NCBI RefSeq assembly: GCF_900104345.1
Contig: NZ_FNJN01000001.1
Location: forward strand, 558,001 to 622,000
DNA: 64,000 nucleotides
Direction of reading: 5' to 3'
DNA from: Microbacterium testaceum StLB037
GTDB lineage: Bacteria; Actinomycetota; Actinomycetes; Actinomycetales; Microbacteriaceae
In this document: positions 16,783 to 23,765 of the stretch, in pieces
How positions within the stretch are numbered: position 1 is the first letter of the stretch
How the letters are laid out: each line of letters starts with the position of its first letter
The notes under the pieces: model-generated
The model's database searches: none
The model's input: the letters and a program-made list of their open reading frames with translations, nothing else
What the model was told of the DNA's origin: nothing
Translations under genes and position numbers: made by a program

Positions 16783-17538
16783 TCAGCGCGCGTAGCGTTC
16801 GACGAAGGTCCGCAGCAGGCGCGACGGAGCGGTCACGGGCGCGCGGCGCACGGCCTCCAGGGTGAGGTCGAGCTCGTGGGCGGCGAAGTACCCGTACGAC
16901 GCGTAGGCGTGGATGCGCGTGACGATGCCGTCCAGATCGAGCTCGGGGTGGAACTGCGTCGCGTAGACGTTCTGCTTGAGCCGGAACATCTGCACCGGGC
17001 AGGTCGGCGACGACGCGAGCAGGGTCGCGGCGGGCGGCAGCGCGCTGATCGCCTCTTTGTGTCCCACGAACGCGGCGAAGGTCGCGGGCAGCCCCTCGGC
17101 GAGGGGGTCGTCGCGCCCGGCGGCGGTGAGAGACACGTCGACCACGCTGATGGGCTCGGCGAAGGTGCCGTCGATGGGCGCACCGAGGTGCGTGCCCAGG
17201 GTTCCGACGCCGTAACAGGCCCCGAGGAACGGATGATCGCGTGCCACGACCTCGTCGACGAGCGCCGCCATCTCGTCCTCGACGCGTCGTTGCACGGGCG
17301 ACTTGCGCTCGACCGGGTCGGAGGCGTTGAAGGGGCTCCCGCCCACCAGGATCCCCGAGACCTCGTCGAGGTCGATCTCGGGCATCGGTTCGCGCTCGAG
17401 CCGGACGCGGCGCAGTCGCTCGGGGGGCAGCCCCGTGAATCGCAGGAAGAGCGCGTATTCCTCGTCGGCCGGGAGATCTTCGGCGCGCGTGGCCAGCAGC
17501 ACGAAGGGGCGGTCACCGGGGAGGTCGGTCGAGGTCAC
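16783..17538 (-). CDS. Class I glutamine amidotransferase-like protein
   Basis: 251 residues of the GMP-synthase-type glutamine amidotransferase fold. The nucleophile Cys108 sits in GACYGVG and His197-Glu199 in ATQFHPELDLD, so the triad seems complete. The oxyanion region is GILVGGSPFNASDP. No synthase domain is attached and no purine genes are near, so it is one of the stand-alone 'GMP synthase–like' proteins, whose acceptor substrate is unknown. The GTG start is supported by TACAAT 7 nt upstream, a predicted leaderless promoter that is divergent from that of the small gene at 17607. Confidence 0.86.
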   Translation of the reverse strand: MTSTDLPGDRPFVLLATRAEDLPADEEYALFLRFTGLPPERLRRVRLEREPMPEIDLDEVSGILVGGSPFNASDPVERKSPVQRRVEDEMAALVDEVVARDHPFLGACYGVGTLGTHLGAPIDGTFAEPISVVDVSLTAAGRDDPLAEGLPATFAAFVGHKEAISALPPAATLLASSPTCPVQMFRLKQNVYATQFHPELDLDGIVTRIHAYASYGYFAAHELDLTLEAVRRAPVTAPSRLLRTFVERYAR

Positions 17539-17545
17539 TCCAGCG

Positions 17546-17551
17546 ATTGTA
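17546..17551 (-). promoter_or_regulatory. Predicted -10 box for leaderless amidotransferase mRNA
   Basis: TACAAT on the minus strand, 7 nt before the GTG at 17538. It is the best match to the consensus among the leaderless candidates here. Confidence 0.55.
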
Positions 17552-17594
17552 GGTGAGCCCTGTCAAGGTACCGGGCGGTGTCGGCGCCGCGGTC

Positions 17595-17600
17595 TACGCT
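17595..17600 (+). promoter_or_regulatory. Predicted -10 box for leaderless mRNA of the 17607 gene
   Basis: TACGCT, 6 nt before the ATG at 17607. Together with 17546–17551 it makes a compact divergent promoter pair. Confidence 0.5.
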
Positions 17601-17606
17601 GACGTC

Positions 17607-17834
17607 ATGGCTATTGCACGACTGACCGGAGGCCCGCTCGACGGGCAGGTTCTCCCGCTCGAGAACGAGTCCGACGACACGCTGATCATGCCCTACAGCG
17701 AGGGCCAGCTCGTCTACCGCCGCGACGGCGGCCTCGAGAACACGGGCGATTCCGACGGCCCCACCCAGGCCGTCTTCGTCTTCTCCGAAGAGACCGAAGA
17801 CATCAACCCCGACGCCGACGGACGCGACGATTGA
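17607..17834 (+). CDS. Small conserved acidic protein of unknown function
   Basis: 75 residues, acidic, starting MAIARLTGGPLDGQVLPLEN and ending in an Asp/Glu-rich tail. The N-terminal GGPLDGQ pattern, with hydrophobic strands after it, is common to a family of small actinobacterial and phage proteins of unknown role. The ATG at 17607 is preferred to the upstream codon at 17553 because a -10 box lies 6 nt before it. The TTG start of the CYTH gene overlaps its TGA stop (TTGA), so the two form an operon. Confidence 0.75.
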   Translation: MAIARLTGGPLDGQVLPLENESDDTLIMPYSEGQLVYRRDGGLENTGDSDGPTQAVFVFSEETEDINPDADGRDD

Positions 17835-18475
17835 GCGGAGACCCGAAGGGGTCGTCGAACGTCGAGGTCGAGTCGAAGTACGACGTCGACGATGAGACGC
17901 CCCTGCCCGACTGGTCGGCCCTGCCCGGGGTGACGCGGGTCGGGGACCCCGAACCCCGCGACCTGGACGCGCGCTACCTCGACACCGCCTCGGCCGACCT
18001 GGCGCGGGCGGGCGTCGCGGTGCGCCGACGCACGGGCGGCCCCGACGAGGGGTGGCACGTGAAGGGGCCCCTCGAGGCCGGAGGCCGACGCGAGACGCAG
18101 TGGCCGCTCGAGGCCGACGGCGATTCCGACGCCGACCCGGTGGTCCCTCCGGCGGTTCAGGATGCCGTCGCCTCGATCGCCGAGCCCCCGTTCACTCCTC
18201 TCGCTCGGCTGCGCAACCACCGCACGGCCTACGCGTTGCTCGATGCCGACGGGAACGAGGTCGCCGAGTTCGTCGACGACCGCGTCCGGGCGCGCGACGA
18301 GCGACGCGGCGTCGAGTCGGCGTGGCGGGAGTGGGAGGTCGAGCTCGGCCCCGCCGGTCCGTCCGACGACGCCGGGCGCGCGGAGTTCTTCGCCGCGGTC
18401 GACGCGGCCGTGTTCGCCGCGGGAGGCCGCCGCGCGGCATCCGGTTCCAAGCTCGCTCGCGCTCTGGGGCACTGA
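17831..18475 (+). CDS. CYTH domain protein (triphosphate tunnel metalloenzyme)
   Basis: 214 residues. The CYTH signature ExExK is present as VEVESKYDV at residues 11–19. Alternating charged residues of the tunnel follow (YLDTASADLARAGVAVRRRTGG, GWHVKGP, and late WREWEVELG). Members hydrolyse or cyclise triphosphates such as inorganic triphosphate, thiamine triphosphate or ATP; which substrate applies here is open. No CHAD domain is fused to it. The start is a TTG overlapping the preceding stop. It is closed by a strong hairpin that also serves lpdA from the other side. Confidence 0.88.
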   Translation: MSGDPKGSSNVEVESKYDVDDETPLPDWSALPGVTRVGDPEPRDLDARYLDTASADLARAGVAVRRRTGGPDEGWHVKGPLEAGGRRETQWPLEADGDSDADPVVPPAVQDAVASIAEPPFTPLARLRNHRTAYALLDADGNEVAEFVDDRVRARDERRGVESAWREWEVELGPAGPSDDAGRAEFFAAVDAAVFAAGGRRAASGSKLARALGH

Positions 18476-18490
18476 GTCCCCACGAACGAG

Positions 18491-18520
18491 AAGGCCCGCC
18501 CGGGGAACCGGGCGGGCCTT
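18491..18520. terminator. Bidirectional terminator between the CYTH gene and lpdA
   Basis: AAGGCCCGCCCGG and its complement flank a GGAA loop, a 13-bp stem between two convergent stops. Short T/A ends are present on both sides. Confidence 0.85.
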
Positions 18521-18534
18521 CGTCGATAAGTCGA

Positions 18535-19932
18535 TCAGAGGTTGATCATGTGCCCCGTGAGGCCGTGGAAGGCCTCTTGCAGGCCCTCCGACAGCGTCGG
18601 GTGGGTGTGCACGTTGCGCGCGGCCTCGAGAGCGGTGAGGTCCCACTTCTGCGCGAGGGTCAGCTCGGGCAGCAGCTCCGACACGTCGGGGCCGATGAGG
18701 TGGCCACCGATGAGCTCGAGCGTCTCGGCGTCGGCGACGAGCTTGACGAAGCCGACGGGCTCGCCGAGGCCGTTCGCCTTGCCGTTGGCCGAGAAGGGGA
18801 ACTTCGCGACCTTGATGTCGTGACCGGCGTCGCGCGCCTGCTGCTCGGTGAGGCCGAACGAGGCGACCTGCGGGTTGCAGAAGGTGGCGCGGGGCATGTT
18901 GCGGTAGTCGCCCAGCGTCTGCGTCTCGGCTCCGGCGATGGTCTCGGCGGCCACGACGCCCTGCGCCTCGGCCACGTGGGCCAGCTGCAGCTTGGCGGTG
19001 ACGTCGCCGATCGAGTAGATGTGCGGCACGTTGGTGCGCATGTGGTCGTCGATCTCGATGGCGCCGCGCTCGGTGAGCTTCACGCCGGTGTTCTCGAGAC
19101 CGAAGCCGTCGACCTTGGGGGCGAACCCGATCGACATGAGCACGCGGTCGGCGTCGATCGAGCTCTGCGAGCCGTCCTTCGCCGTGTAGGCGACGGTGAC
19201 CTTGCCGCCGTGGTCGGTGACCGACTCGACCTTGGTCGAGGTGAGGATGTCGACGCCATAGCCCTTGTACTGCTTCTGGATCTCTTTCGAGACCTCGGCG
19301 TCTTCGTTGGGCAGAGCACGGTCGAGGAACTCGATGATCGTGACCTTCACGCCGTAGTTCGTCATGACGTAGGCGAACTCCATGCCGATGGCGCCGGCGC
19401 CGACGATCACGATCGACTCGGGGAGCTCGCGGGTGAGGATCTGCTCCTCATAGGTGACGACGTTCTCGGACAGGGTGACGCCGGGGAGGAGGCGCACGGT
19501 CGAACCCGTGGCGATGATGACGTTGTCGAAGGTGACCTGCTCCTTGGAGCCGTCGGTCTTGGTCACGTCGATCGTGTGGTCGTCGGCGAAGTAGCCGCGG
19601 CCCTCGTACTCGGTGACCTTGTTCTTCTTCATCAGGTAGTGGATGCCCTTGACGTGGCCGGCGGCGACGCTGCGCGAGCGGTCGAACGCCTTGCCGAAGT
19701 CGAAGGTGACGTCACCCGAGATGCCGAACAGGTCGGCCTTCGCGTGGAACGTGTGCGCGAGGTCGGCGTTGCGCAGGAGGGCCTTGGAGGGGATGCAGCC
19801 CACGTTGAGGCACACACCGCCCCAGTACTTCTCTTCGACGATCGCGACCGACAGTCCGAGCTGTGCGCCGCGGACGGCGGCGACGTACCCGCCGGGACCC
19901 GCACCAAGAATGACCAGATCGTAATGAGGCAT
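18535..19932 (-). CDS. lpdA: Dihydrolipoyl dehydrogenase (E3)
   Basis: 465 residues, full length. The flavoprotein re-oxidises dihydrolipoamide in the pyruvate and 2-oxoglutarate dehydrogenase complexes and passes electrons to NAD+. It shows the FAD-binding [10 protein letters not shown] (residues 10–19), the redox disulfide [10 protein letters not shown] (about 41–50), the NAD-binding [10 protein letters not shown], the second FAD motif YSIGDVTA and the catalytic HTHPTLSE near the C-terminus. A TAGGCT box lies 6 nt before the ATG, suggesting a leaderless transcript. No E1 or E2 gene is adjacent. Its activity is coupled to GarA, whose gene is 1 kb away and whose known target is 2-oxoglutarate metabolism. 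Confidence 0.97.
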   Translation of the reverse strand: MPHYDLVILGAGPGGYVAAVRGAQLGLSVAIVEEKYWGGVCLNVGCIPSKALLRNADLAHTFHAKADLFGISGDVTFDFGKAFDRSRSVAAGHVKGIHYLMKKNKVTEYEGRGYFADDHTIDVTKTDGSKEQVTFDNVIIATGSTVRLLPGVTLSENVVTYEEQILTRELPESIVIVGAGAIGMEFAYVMTNYGVKVTIIEFLDRALPNEDAEVSKEIQKQYKGYGVDILTSTKVESVTDHGGKVTVAYTAKDGSQSSIDADRVLMSIGFAPKVDGFGLENTGVKLTERGAIEIDDHMRTNVPHIYSIGDVTAKLQLAHVAEAQGVVAAETIAGAETQTLGDYRNMPRATFCNPQVASFGLTEQQARDAGHDIKVAKFPFSANGKANGLGEPVGFVKLVADAETLELIGGHLIGPDVSELLPELTLAQKWDLTALEAARNVHTHPTLSEGLQEAFHGLTGHMINL

Positions 19933-19938
19933 GGTTCC

Positions 19939-19944
19939 AGCCTA
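19939..19944 (-). promoter_or_regulatory. Predicted -10 box for leaderless lpdA mRNA
   Basis: TAGGCT on the minus strand, 6 nt before the ATG of lpdA. It lies inside the last codons of the upstream copC-like gene, which ends at 19942. Confidence 0.5.
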
Positions 19945-20583
19945 TCGCCCGGCGGTGCCGCCACCGGCGGTCTTGCGACCGCTGCGCGAGGCGAAGACGT
20001 AGACCAGGACCCCGGCAACGATCACGAGGAGGACGGCGAGCAGGATCCAGGGCAGAGGAGAGGGCGCGGAGGTGTTCTCGGTCGGCAGAGGAGTGGCGTT
20101 CGGGGTCTGCGCCGGGGTCGCGCTCTCGGCGGGCGCGGGACCGGCCGACGCCGTGGGGGTCGCGGTCGCGGAGGGGGTCGCGGCTGCGGCGGGCACCGAG
20201 AAGGCGAAGTCGCCGTCGATGGGGTGGCCGTCGCTCGACACGACGCGCCACTTCACGGTGACGGTTCCGGATGCCGATCCCTGCAGCGCCTGCGTCACCT
20301 CGGCGCCCGAGACGGTCGGGGCGCCCTCCGTCAGTGAGGCGCCCGACGAATCGGTGACCTCGATCACGGTCGCGCCGGCGTCGGTGAGGATGTCGGCGCT
20401 GTACGAGAACGTGATCTGCGCCGGGAGGGCCTCGAGCGTCGCCCCGGCCGCGGGATCGGTCGATACGAGCTCGTCGTGGGCGGCGGCGGGGGAGGCCGGC
20501 ACGAAGAGCGCGGCGGCGGCCAGCAGGCCGGCGGCGAGGACGGCGGGAAGAAGGCGTCGGCGGGGCGTCACGGAGGAAGTCAC
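19942..20583 (-). CDS. Secreted/membrane-anchored CopC-domain protein
   Basis: 213 residues: a signal peptide ending ASPAAA, then HDELVSTDPAAGATLEALP, the standard N-terminus of CopC/YobA proteins in which the first His after cleavage binds Cu(II). WRVVSSDGHPIDGDFAFSVP is the conserved C-terminal strand with the second His. A Pro/Thr/Ala-rich spacer and one C-terminal membrane helix (WILLAVLLVIVAGVLVYVF) with a basic tail anchor it outside the membrane. CopD, the usual partner, is not fused and not next to it. A GTG start is supported by TAGGGT 6 nt upstream. Role: copper binding or uptake at the cell surface. Confidence 0.9.
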   Translation of the reverse strand: MTSSVTPRRRLLPAVLAAGLLAAAALFVPASPAAAHDELVSTDPAAGATLEALPAQITFSYSADILTDAGATVIEVTDSSGASLTEGAPTVSGAEVTQALQGSASGTVTVKWRVVSSDGHPIDGDFAFSVPAAAATPSATATPTASAGPAPAESATPAQTPNATPLPTENTSAPSPLPWILLAVLLVIVAGVLVYVFASRSGRKTAGGGTAGR

Positions 20584-20589
20584 CCTTCG

Positions 20590-20595
20590 ACCCTA
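20590..20595 (-). promoter_or_regulatory. Predicted -10 box for leaderless copC-like mRNA
   Basis: TAGGGT on the minus strand, 6 nt before the GTG at 20583. The remaining gap 20596–20878 shows no further recognisable site except a ribosome site for garA. Confidence 0.5.
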
Positions 20596-20878
20596 ACGAC
20601 GGACCGAGCGGTCGGACTGGGAGCGTGCACAGGGGTCGAGCGCGCCTCGACGGGGGTGAGGAACGCGACGGCGCGCCGACAGAGGGTAAAGCGGACTCGA
20701 CAGGGCCCCGTTCGGGTCGATAGGTTCGAGTGTCTCGTCGGCCGCCTCCGCATCCCCCAAACCGCGGCGTCCCGGTTTCGGCGAATACAGACACATCACG
20801 CATCACCGTGACCTGCTCGAAGTCGGTCGACCCCGCCGTTGGCGACCGATCGGTTATGGTGAATATGAAGGAGAAGCC

Positions 20879-21367
20879 GTGGACGAGACCAGCCGATTCG
20901 AGCGAGACGAGATCCGGCGCGCGGCCGACGCCGCCGCAGCCGGGGCGTCGCACGACACGACCCAGACCCACGACGCCGACCTGTCGTTCGTCCCCTTCGG
21001 GGCCGACCTCAACGAGGCGGAGCTCGAGGCCATCGACGCCCTCCCCTCGGGAGCGGCTCTGCTGATCGTCCGCTCGGGACCGACGACCGGGGCCCGCTAC
21101 CTCCTCGACACCGACGTGACCACCGTCGGCCGTCACCCCGAGGCCGACCTCTTCTTCGACGACGTCACTGTCTCGCGTCGTCACGCCGAGATCCTCCGCT
21201 CGGGCAGCTCGTTCGAGATCGTCGACCAGCGCTCGCTCAACGGCAGCTACGTCAACGGCGAGCGGGTCGACCGCTCGGCCCTCGTCAACGGCTCCGAGGT
21301 GCGCATCGGCAAGTTCCGTCTCAACTTCTTCGGTTCGCCGGCCGACCTGCCCGCGGCTGAGCACTGA
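20879..21367 (+). CDS. garA: FHA-domain regulator of central metabolism (GarA/OdhI)
   Basis: 162 residues. The C-terminal FHA domain is clear: TTVGRHPEADLFFDD, VSRRHAEI and LNGSYVNGERV. GarA/OdhI inhibits 2-oxoglutarate dehydrogenase and adjusts glutamate metabolism, and is switched by Ser/Thr kinases that phosphorylate an N-terminal ETTS motif, which its own FHA domain then binds. Here the corresponding segment reads HDTTQTHDADLSF, so the two threonines are kept but the following SVFRADL is not. The GTG start has an ideal ribosome site (GAAGGAG, 5 nt). It is followed by ftsR, whose ATG lies at its stop (21367). A kinase that could act on it is encoded at 35405–37357. Confidence 0.93.
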   Translation: MDETSRFERDEIRRAADAAAAGASHDTTQTHDADLSFVPFGADLNEAELEAIDALPSGAALLIVRSGPTTGARYLLDTDVTTVGRHPEADLFFDDVTVSRRHAEILRSGSSFEIVDQRSLNGSYVNGERVDRSALVNGSEVRIGKFRLNFFGSPADLPAAEH

Positions 21368-22053
21368 TGGCGGCAGCCCCCTCCCGTAGTCGACAGACGG
21401 CTGCGGGGCTGCTCAGCATCGGGCAGGTGCTCGCGCGCCTGACCCCCGATTTCCCGGCACTCACCTCGAGCAAGCTGCGCTTCCTCGAGGTGCAGGGGAT
21501 TGTCTCGCCGACGCGCACCGACTCCGGCTACCGCAAGTTCTCGCCGGCCGACCTCGAGCGACTGCGTCTCGCGCTCACGCTGCAGCGCGACCACTACCTT
21601 CCGCTCGTCGTCATCCGCGACTACCTCGCCGACCTCGACGCGGGCCGCAACCCGGCTCCGCCGACCGCGATCCCGTCGATGACGAGCGCGCCGCGCCGCT
21701 ACCGACGCGAAGAGCTCTTGACGGCCGCGGGCGCGCGCCCCCAGTTGTTGAACGACGCGGTCAGCACGGGGGTGGTCAGCGCCGCCGACAGTTATTCCGA
21801 GCAGACGGTCACTCTGCTCCGCGCCCTCGTCGCGCTGGACCGGCACGGCATCGAGCCGCGCCACATCCGCTCGCTGCGGCAGAGCGCCGAGCGCGAGGTC
21901 TCGCTGGTGGAGTCGGCGCTGTCGGCCCTGCTGCGGCGCCCCGATGCGCCCTCGCGGGCCCGGGCGAGCGAGCTCGCTCCCGAGCTCGCGGCCCGCCTCG
22001 ACGAGGTGCGGGCGATGTTCGTGCGCGATGCGCTCGAGCGAATCCTGTCCTGA
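21367..22053 (+). CDS. ftsR: MerR-family division regulator FtsR
   Basis: 228 residues. The N-terminal winged helix (LLSIGQVLARLTPDFPALTSSKLRFLEVQGIVSPTRTDSGYRKFSPADLERLRL) is MerR-like, but with the long insertion typical of the Rv1828/FtsR type. The C-terminal half is helical and has no metal-binding Cys cluster. In Corynebacterium the orthologue activates ftsZ. Position directly after garA, with the start codon overlapping its stop, matches garA–Rv1828 in mycobacteria. The ftsZ promoter of this window holds inverted repeats that could be its site. Confidence 0.9.
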   Translation: MAAAPSRSRQTAAGLLSIGQVLARLTPDFPALTSSKLRFLEVQGIVSPTRTDSGYRKFSPADLERLRLALTLQRDHYLPLVVIRDYLADLDAGRNPAPPTAIPSMTSAPRRYRREELLTAAGARPQLLNDAVSTGVVSAADSYSEQTVTLLRALVALDRHGIEPRHIRSLRQSAEREVSLVESALSALLRRPDAPSRARASELAPELAARLDEVRAMFVRDALERILS

Positions 22054-22087
22054 TCGCGACACGCCGCGACCCTCGGAGCGGATGTCA

Positions 22088-22116
22088 TTGCCGGGGGACC
22101 TCCGCTCATCTAGCGT
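22088..22116 (+). promoter_or_regulatory. Candidate promoter of the second merR gene
   Basis: TTGCCG (22088–22093) and TAGCGT (22111–22116) are 17 nt apart, a reasonable sigma-A promoter. CTCC and GGAG flanking the -10 form a small inverted repeat that could bind a MerR dimer. A good ribosome site (AGGAGG, 22135–22140) precedes the ATG. Confidence 0.45.
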
Positions 22117-22148
22117 GGAGGAAACGAACCGATGAGGAGGACGCGAGC

Positions 22149-22694
22149 ATGAACGCTGGCGACGCGCTCGGTGAACCTCGGTTCGCCGCTGATCTCCTCT
22201 TCACCGACGGTCTGCCCGAGATGGACGACGACACCGGTTATCGCGGGGCCGTCGCGGCGCGCGCTGCCGGCATCACGTACCGCCAGCTCGACTACTGGGC
22301 TCGTACCGAGCTCGTCGTCCCGACGGTCCGCGGGGCGAGCGGTTCGGGCTCGCAGCGTCTCTACGGCTTCCGCGACATCCTCGTCCTCAAGCTCGTGAAG
22401 CGTCTTCTCGACACCGGTATCTCGCTGCAGCAGATCCGCACGGCCGTCGACCAGCTCCGGGCCGCGGGCATCCGCGACCTCGCGGGCACCACCCTCATGA
22501 GCGACGGGGCCTCCGTGTACCTGTGCACCTCGAACGACGAGGTGATCGACCTCGTCAGCCGTGGCCAGGGCGTCTTCGGTATCGCGGTGGGCAAGGTCCT
22601 CCGCGAGGTCGAGTCCACGCTCGTCGACTTCGAGAAGGCCGCGCCCGACGCCGTCGACGAGCTCGCCGCGCGCCGCGCCGCCCGCACCGCCTGA
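22149..22694 (+). CDS. MerR-family regulator (Rv1830-like)
   Basis: 181 residues. The DNA-binding part is GYRGAVAARAAGITYRQLDYWARTELVVPTVRGASGSGSQRLYGFRDILVLKLVKRLLDTGI, followed by a dimerisation helix and a small domain with YLCTSNDEVIDLVSRGQGVFGIAVGKVLREVE. This matches the second MerR gene of the garA–ftsR block (Rv1830 in mycobacteria). In many actinobacteria a bifunctional-nuclease gene stands between the two merR genes; here the gap is only 95 nt and it is absent. Targets are not known from the sequence. A palindromic terminator follows. Confidence 0.88.
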   Translation: MNAGDALGEPRFAADLLFTDGLPEMDDDTGYRGAVAARAAGITYRQLDYWARTELVVPTVRGASGSGSQRLYGFRDILVLKLVKRLLDTGISLQQIRTAVDQLRAAGIRDLAGTTLMSDGASVYLCTSNDEVIDLVSRGQGVFGIAVGKVLREVESTLVDFEKAAPDAVDELAARRAARTA

Positions 22695-22714
22695 GCTCGC
22701 CTCACTCTTTTCGG

Positions 22715-22740
22715 ATCCCGGATGCCATGGCATCCGGGAT
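22715..22740. terminator. Palindromic terminator built from a GGATGCC/GGCATCC pair
   Basis: A perfect 26-bp palindrome at 22715–22740 containing one heptamer in each arm (22720 and 22729), followed by TCTTCTGCTTT. It lies between the convergent merR and parA genes, 20 nt after the merR stop. The rest of the gap up to 22884 has no further clear signal. Confidence 0.75.
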
Positions 22741-22884
22741 TCTTCTGCTTTCGCGTGCGGGGTCGCTTCCTGTCGCTTACGGGCGCCCTCGGCGACGGAA
22801 AATGACCCCTCACGCGGGTGGGACGGGGAACGAGGACGCCGCCCGGCTGCGCGGCAGCGGGACGGCGTCTGACGAAATCGCGGG

Positions 22885-23697
22885 TCAGGCCTGCGGGGCC
22901 TCGGACTCGACGGGGATCCGGCCGGTGCGCACGATCCGGTCGAGCAGCGCGTCGAAGTCGGCCGCGAGTTCCTGAGCGGAGTCGCCGGGCCACACGTGCA
23001 GCGGCTTGGCGGCACCCTGCGCCTGCTGGAGCGAGGTGCGCTCGGGCAGCTGCGGGTTGAGCACGAGCGGACCGAACATGTCGCGCAGCTCTTTGATGCG
23101 GAACTGGTGCTCGATCGACTGCGGGCGCACGCGGTTGACCACGACGCCGAGGGGCTGCAGTCGCGGCGACAGACCGCGGCGGATCTCTTCGATCGCGCGC
23201 AGGGCGCGGTCGGCCGCGGCGACCGAGAACAGGCCGGGCTCGGTGACGACCACGACGCGGTCGCTCGCGGCCCACGCGGTGCGCGTGAGGGCGTTGAGCG
23301 AGGGGGCGCAGTCGATGAGCACGAGGTCGTAGTCGGCCTCGATCGTCGCCAGCGCCTCTTCGAGCTTCCAGACGTCGCGGACGCTCGGGTGCGGTCCGTC
23401 GAAGTTGATGGCCGACGGGCTGCCGATGAGCACGTCGATGGTGCCGGGGTGGACCTTGGCCCACCCGCTCGAGGTGATCGCCTGTCGGACGACCTTCTCT
23501 TTGGGGTTGGCCAGGACATCGGCGATGTTGAGCCGACCGGCGACCTGGATGTCCATCCCGGTCGACACGTCGGACTGAGGGTCGAGGTCGACGACGAGAG
23601 TGCGAACGCCACGTGCGAAGGCTGCGGAAGCCAGCCCGAGTGTCACGGTCGTCTTGCCGACCCCGCCTTTGAGAGAGCTGACGGAGAGTACGTGCAC
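22885..23697 (-). CDS. ParA-family ATPase without adjacent ParB
   Basis: 270 residues. It starts [22 protein letters not shown] with a deviant Walker A (Lys10 and Lys15), has the Walker A' strand TLVVDLDPQSDVSTGMDI and the Walker B region DLVLIDCAPSLNALT. This is a Soj/ParA-type protein that could position cargo over the nucleoid. There is no parB-like gene or parS-like repeat next to it, so it is probably not the chromosome-partition ParA. A GTG start at 23697 is favoured because the P-loop then begins at residue 10. It diverges from pyc. Cargo or partner unknown. Confidence 0.9.
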   Translation of the reverse strand: MHVLSVSSLKGGVGKTTVTLGLASAAFARGVRTLVVDLDPQSDVSTGMDIQVAGRLNIADVLANPKEKVVRQAITSSGWAKVHPGTIDVLIGSPSAINFDGPHPSVRDVWKLEEALATIEADYDLVLIDCAPSLNALTRTAWAASDRVVVVTEPGLFSVAAADRALRAIEEIRRGLSPRLQPLGVVVNRVRPQSIEHQFRIKELRDMFGPLVLNPQLPERTSLQQAQGAAKPLHVWPGDSAQELAADFDALLDRIVRTGRIPVESEAPQA

Positions 23698-23765
23698 GAG
23701 AGTCCACGTTACCGTCCCCTAGGCTGTGAGCACATTCAGCTCCGCCAGCTTGACGTGAGGTGCGC

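Noticed and set aside
18052..20337. Plus-strand frame across the CYTH gene end, lpdA and the copC-like gene
   Set aside because: Runs over a strong terminator and antisense to lpdA; composition is that of a shadow frame.
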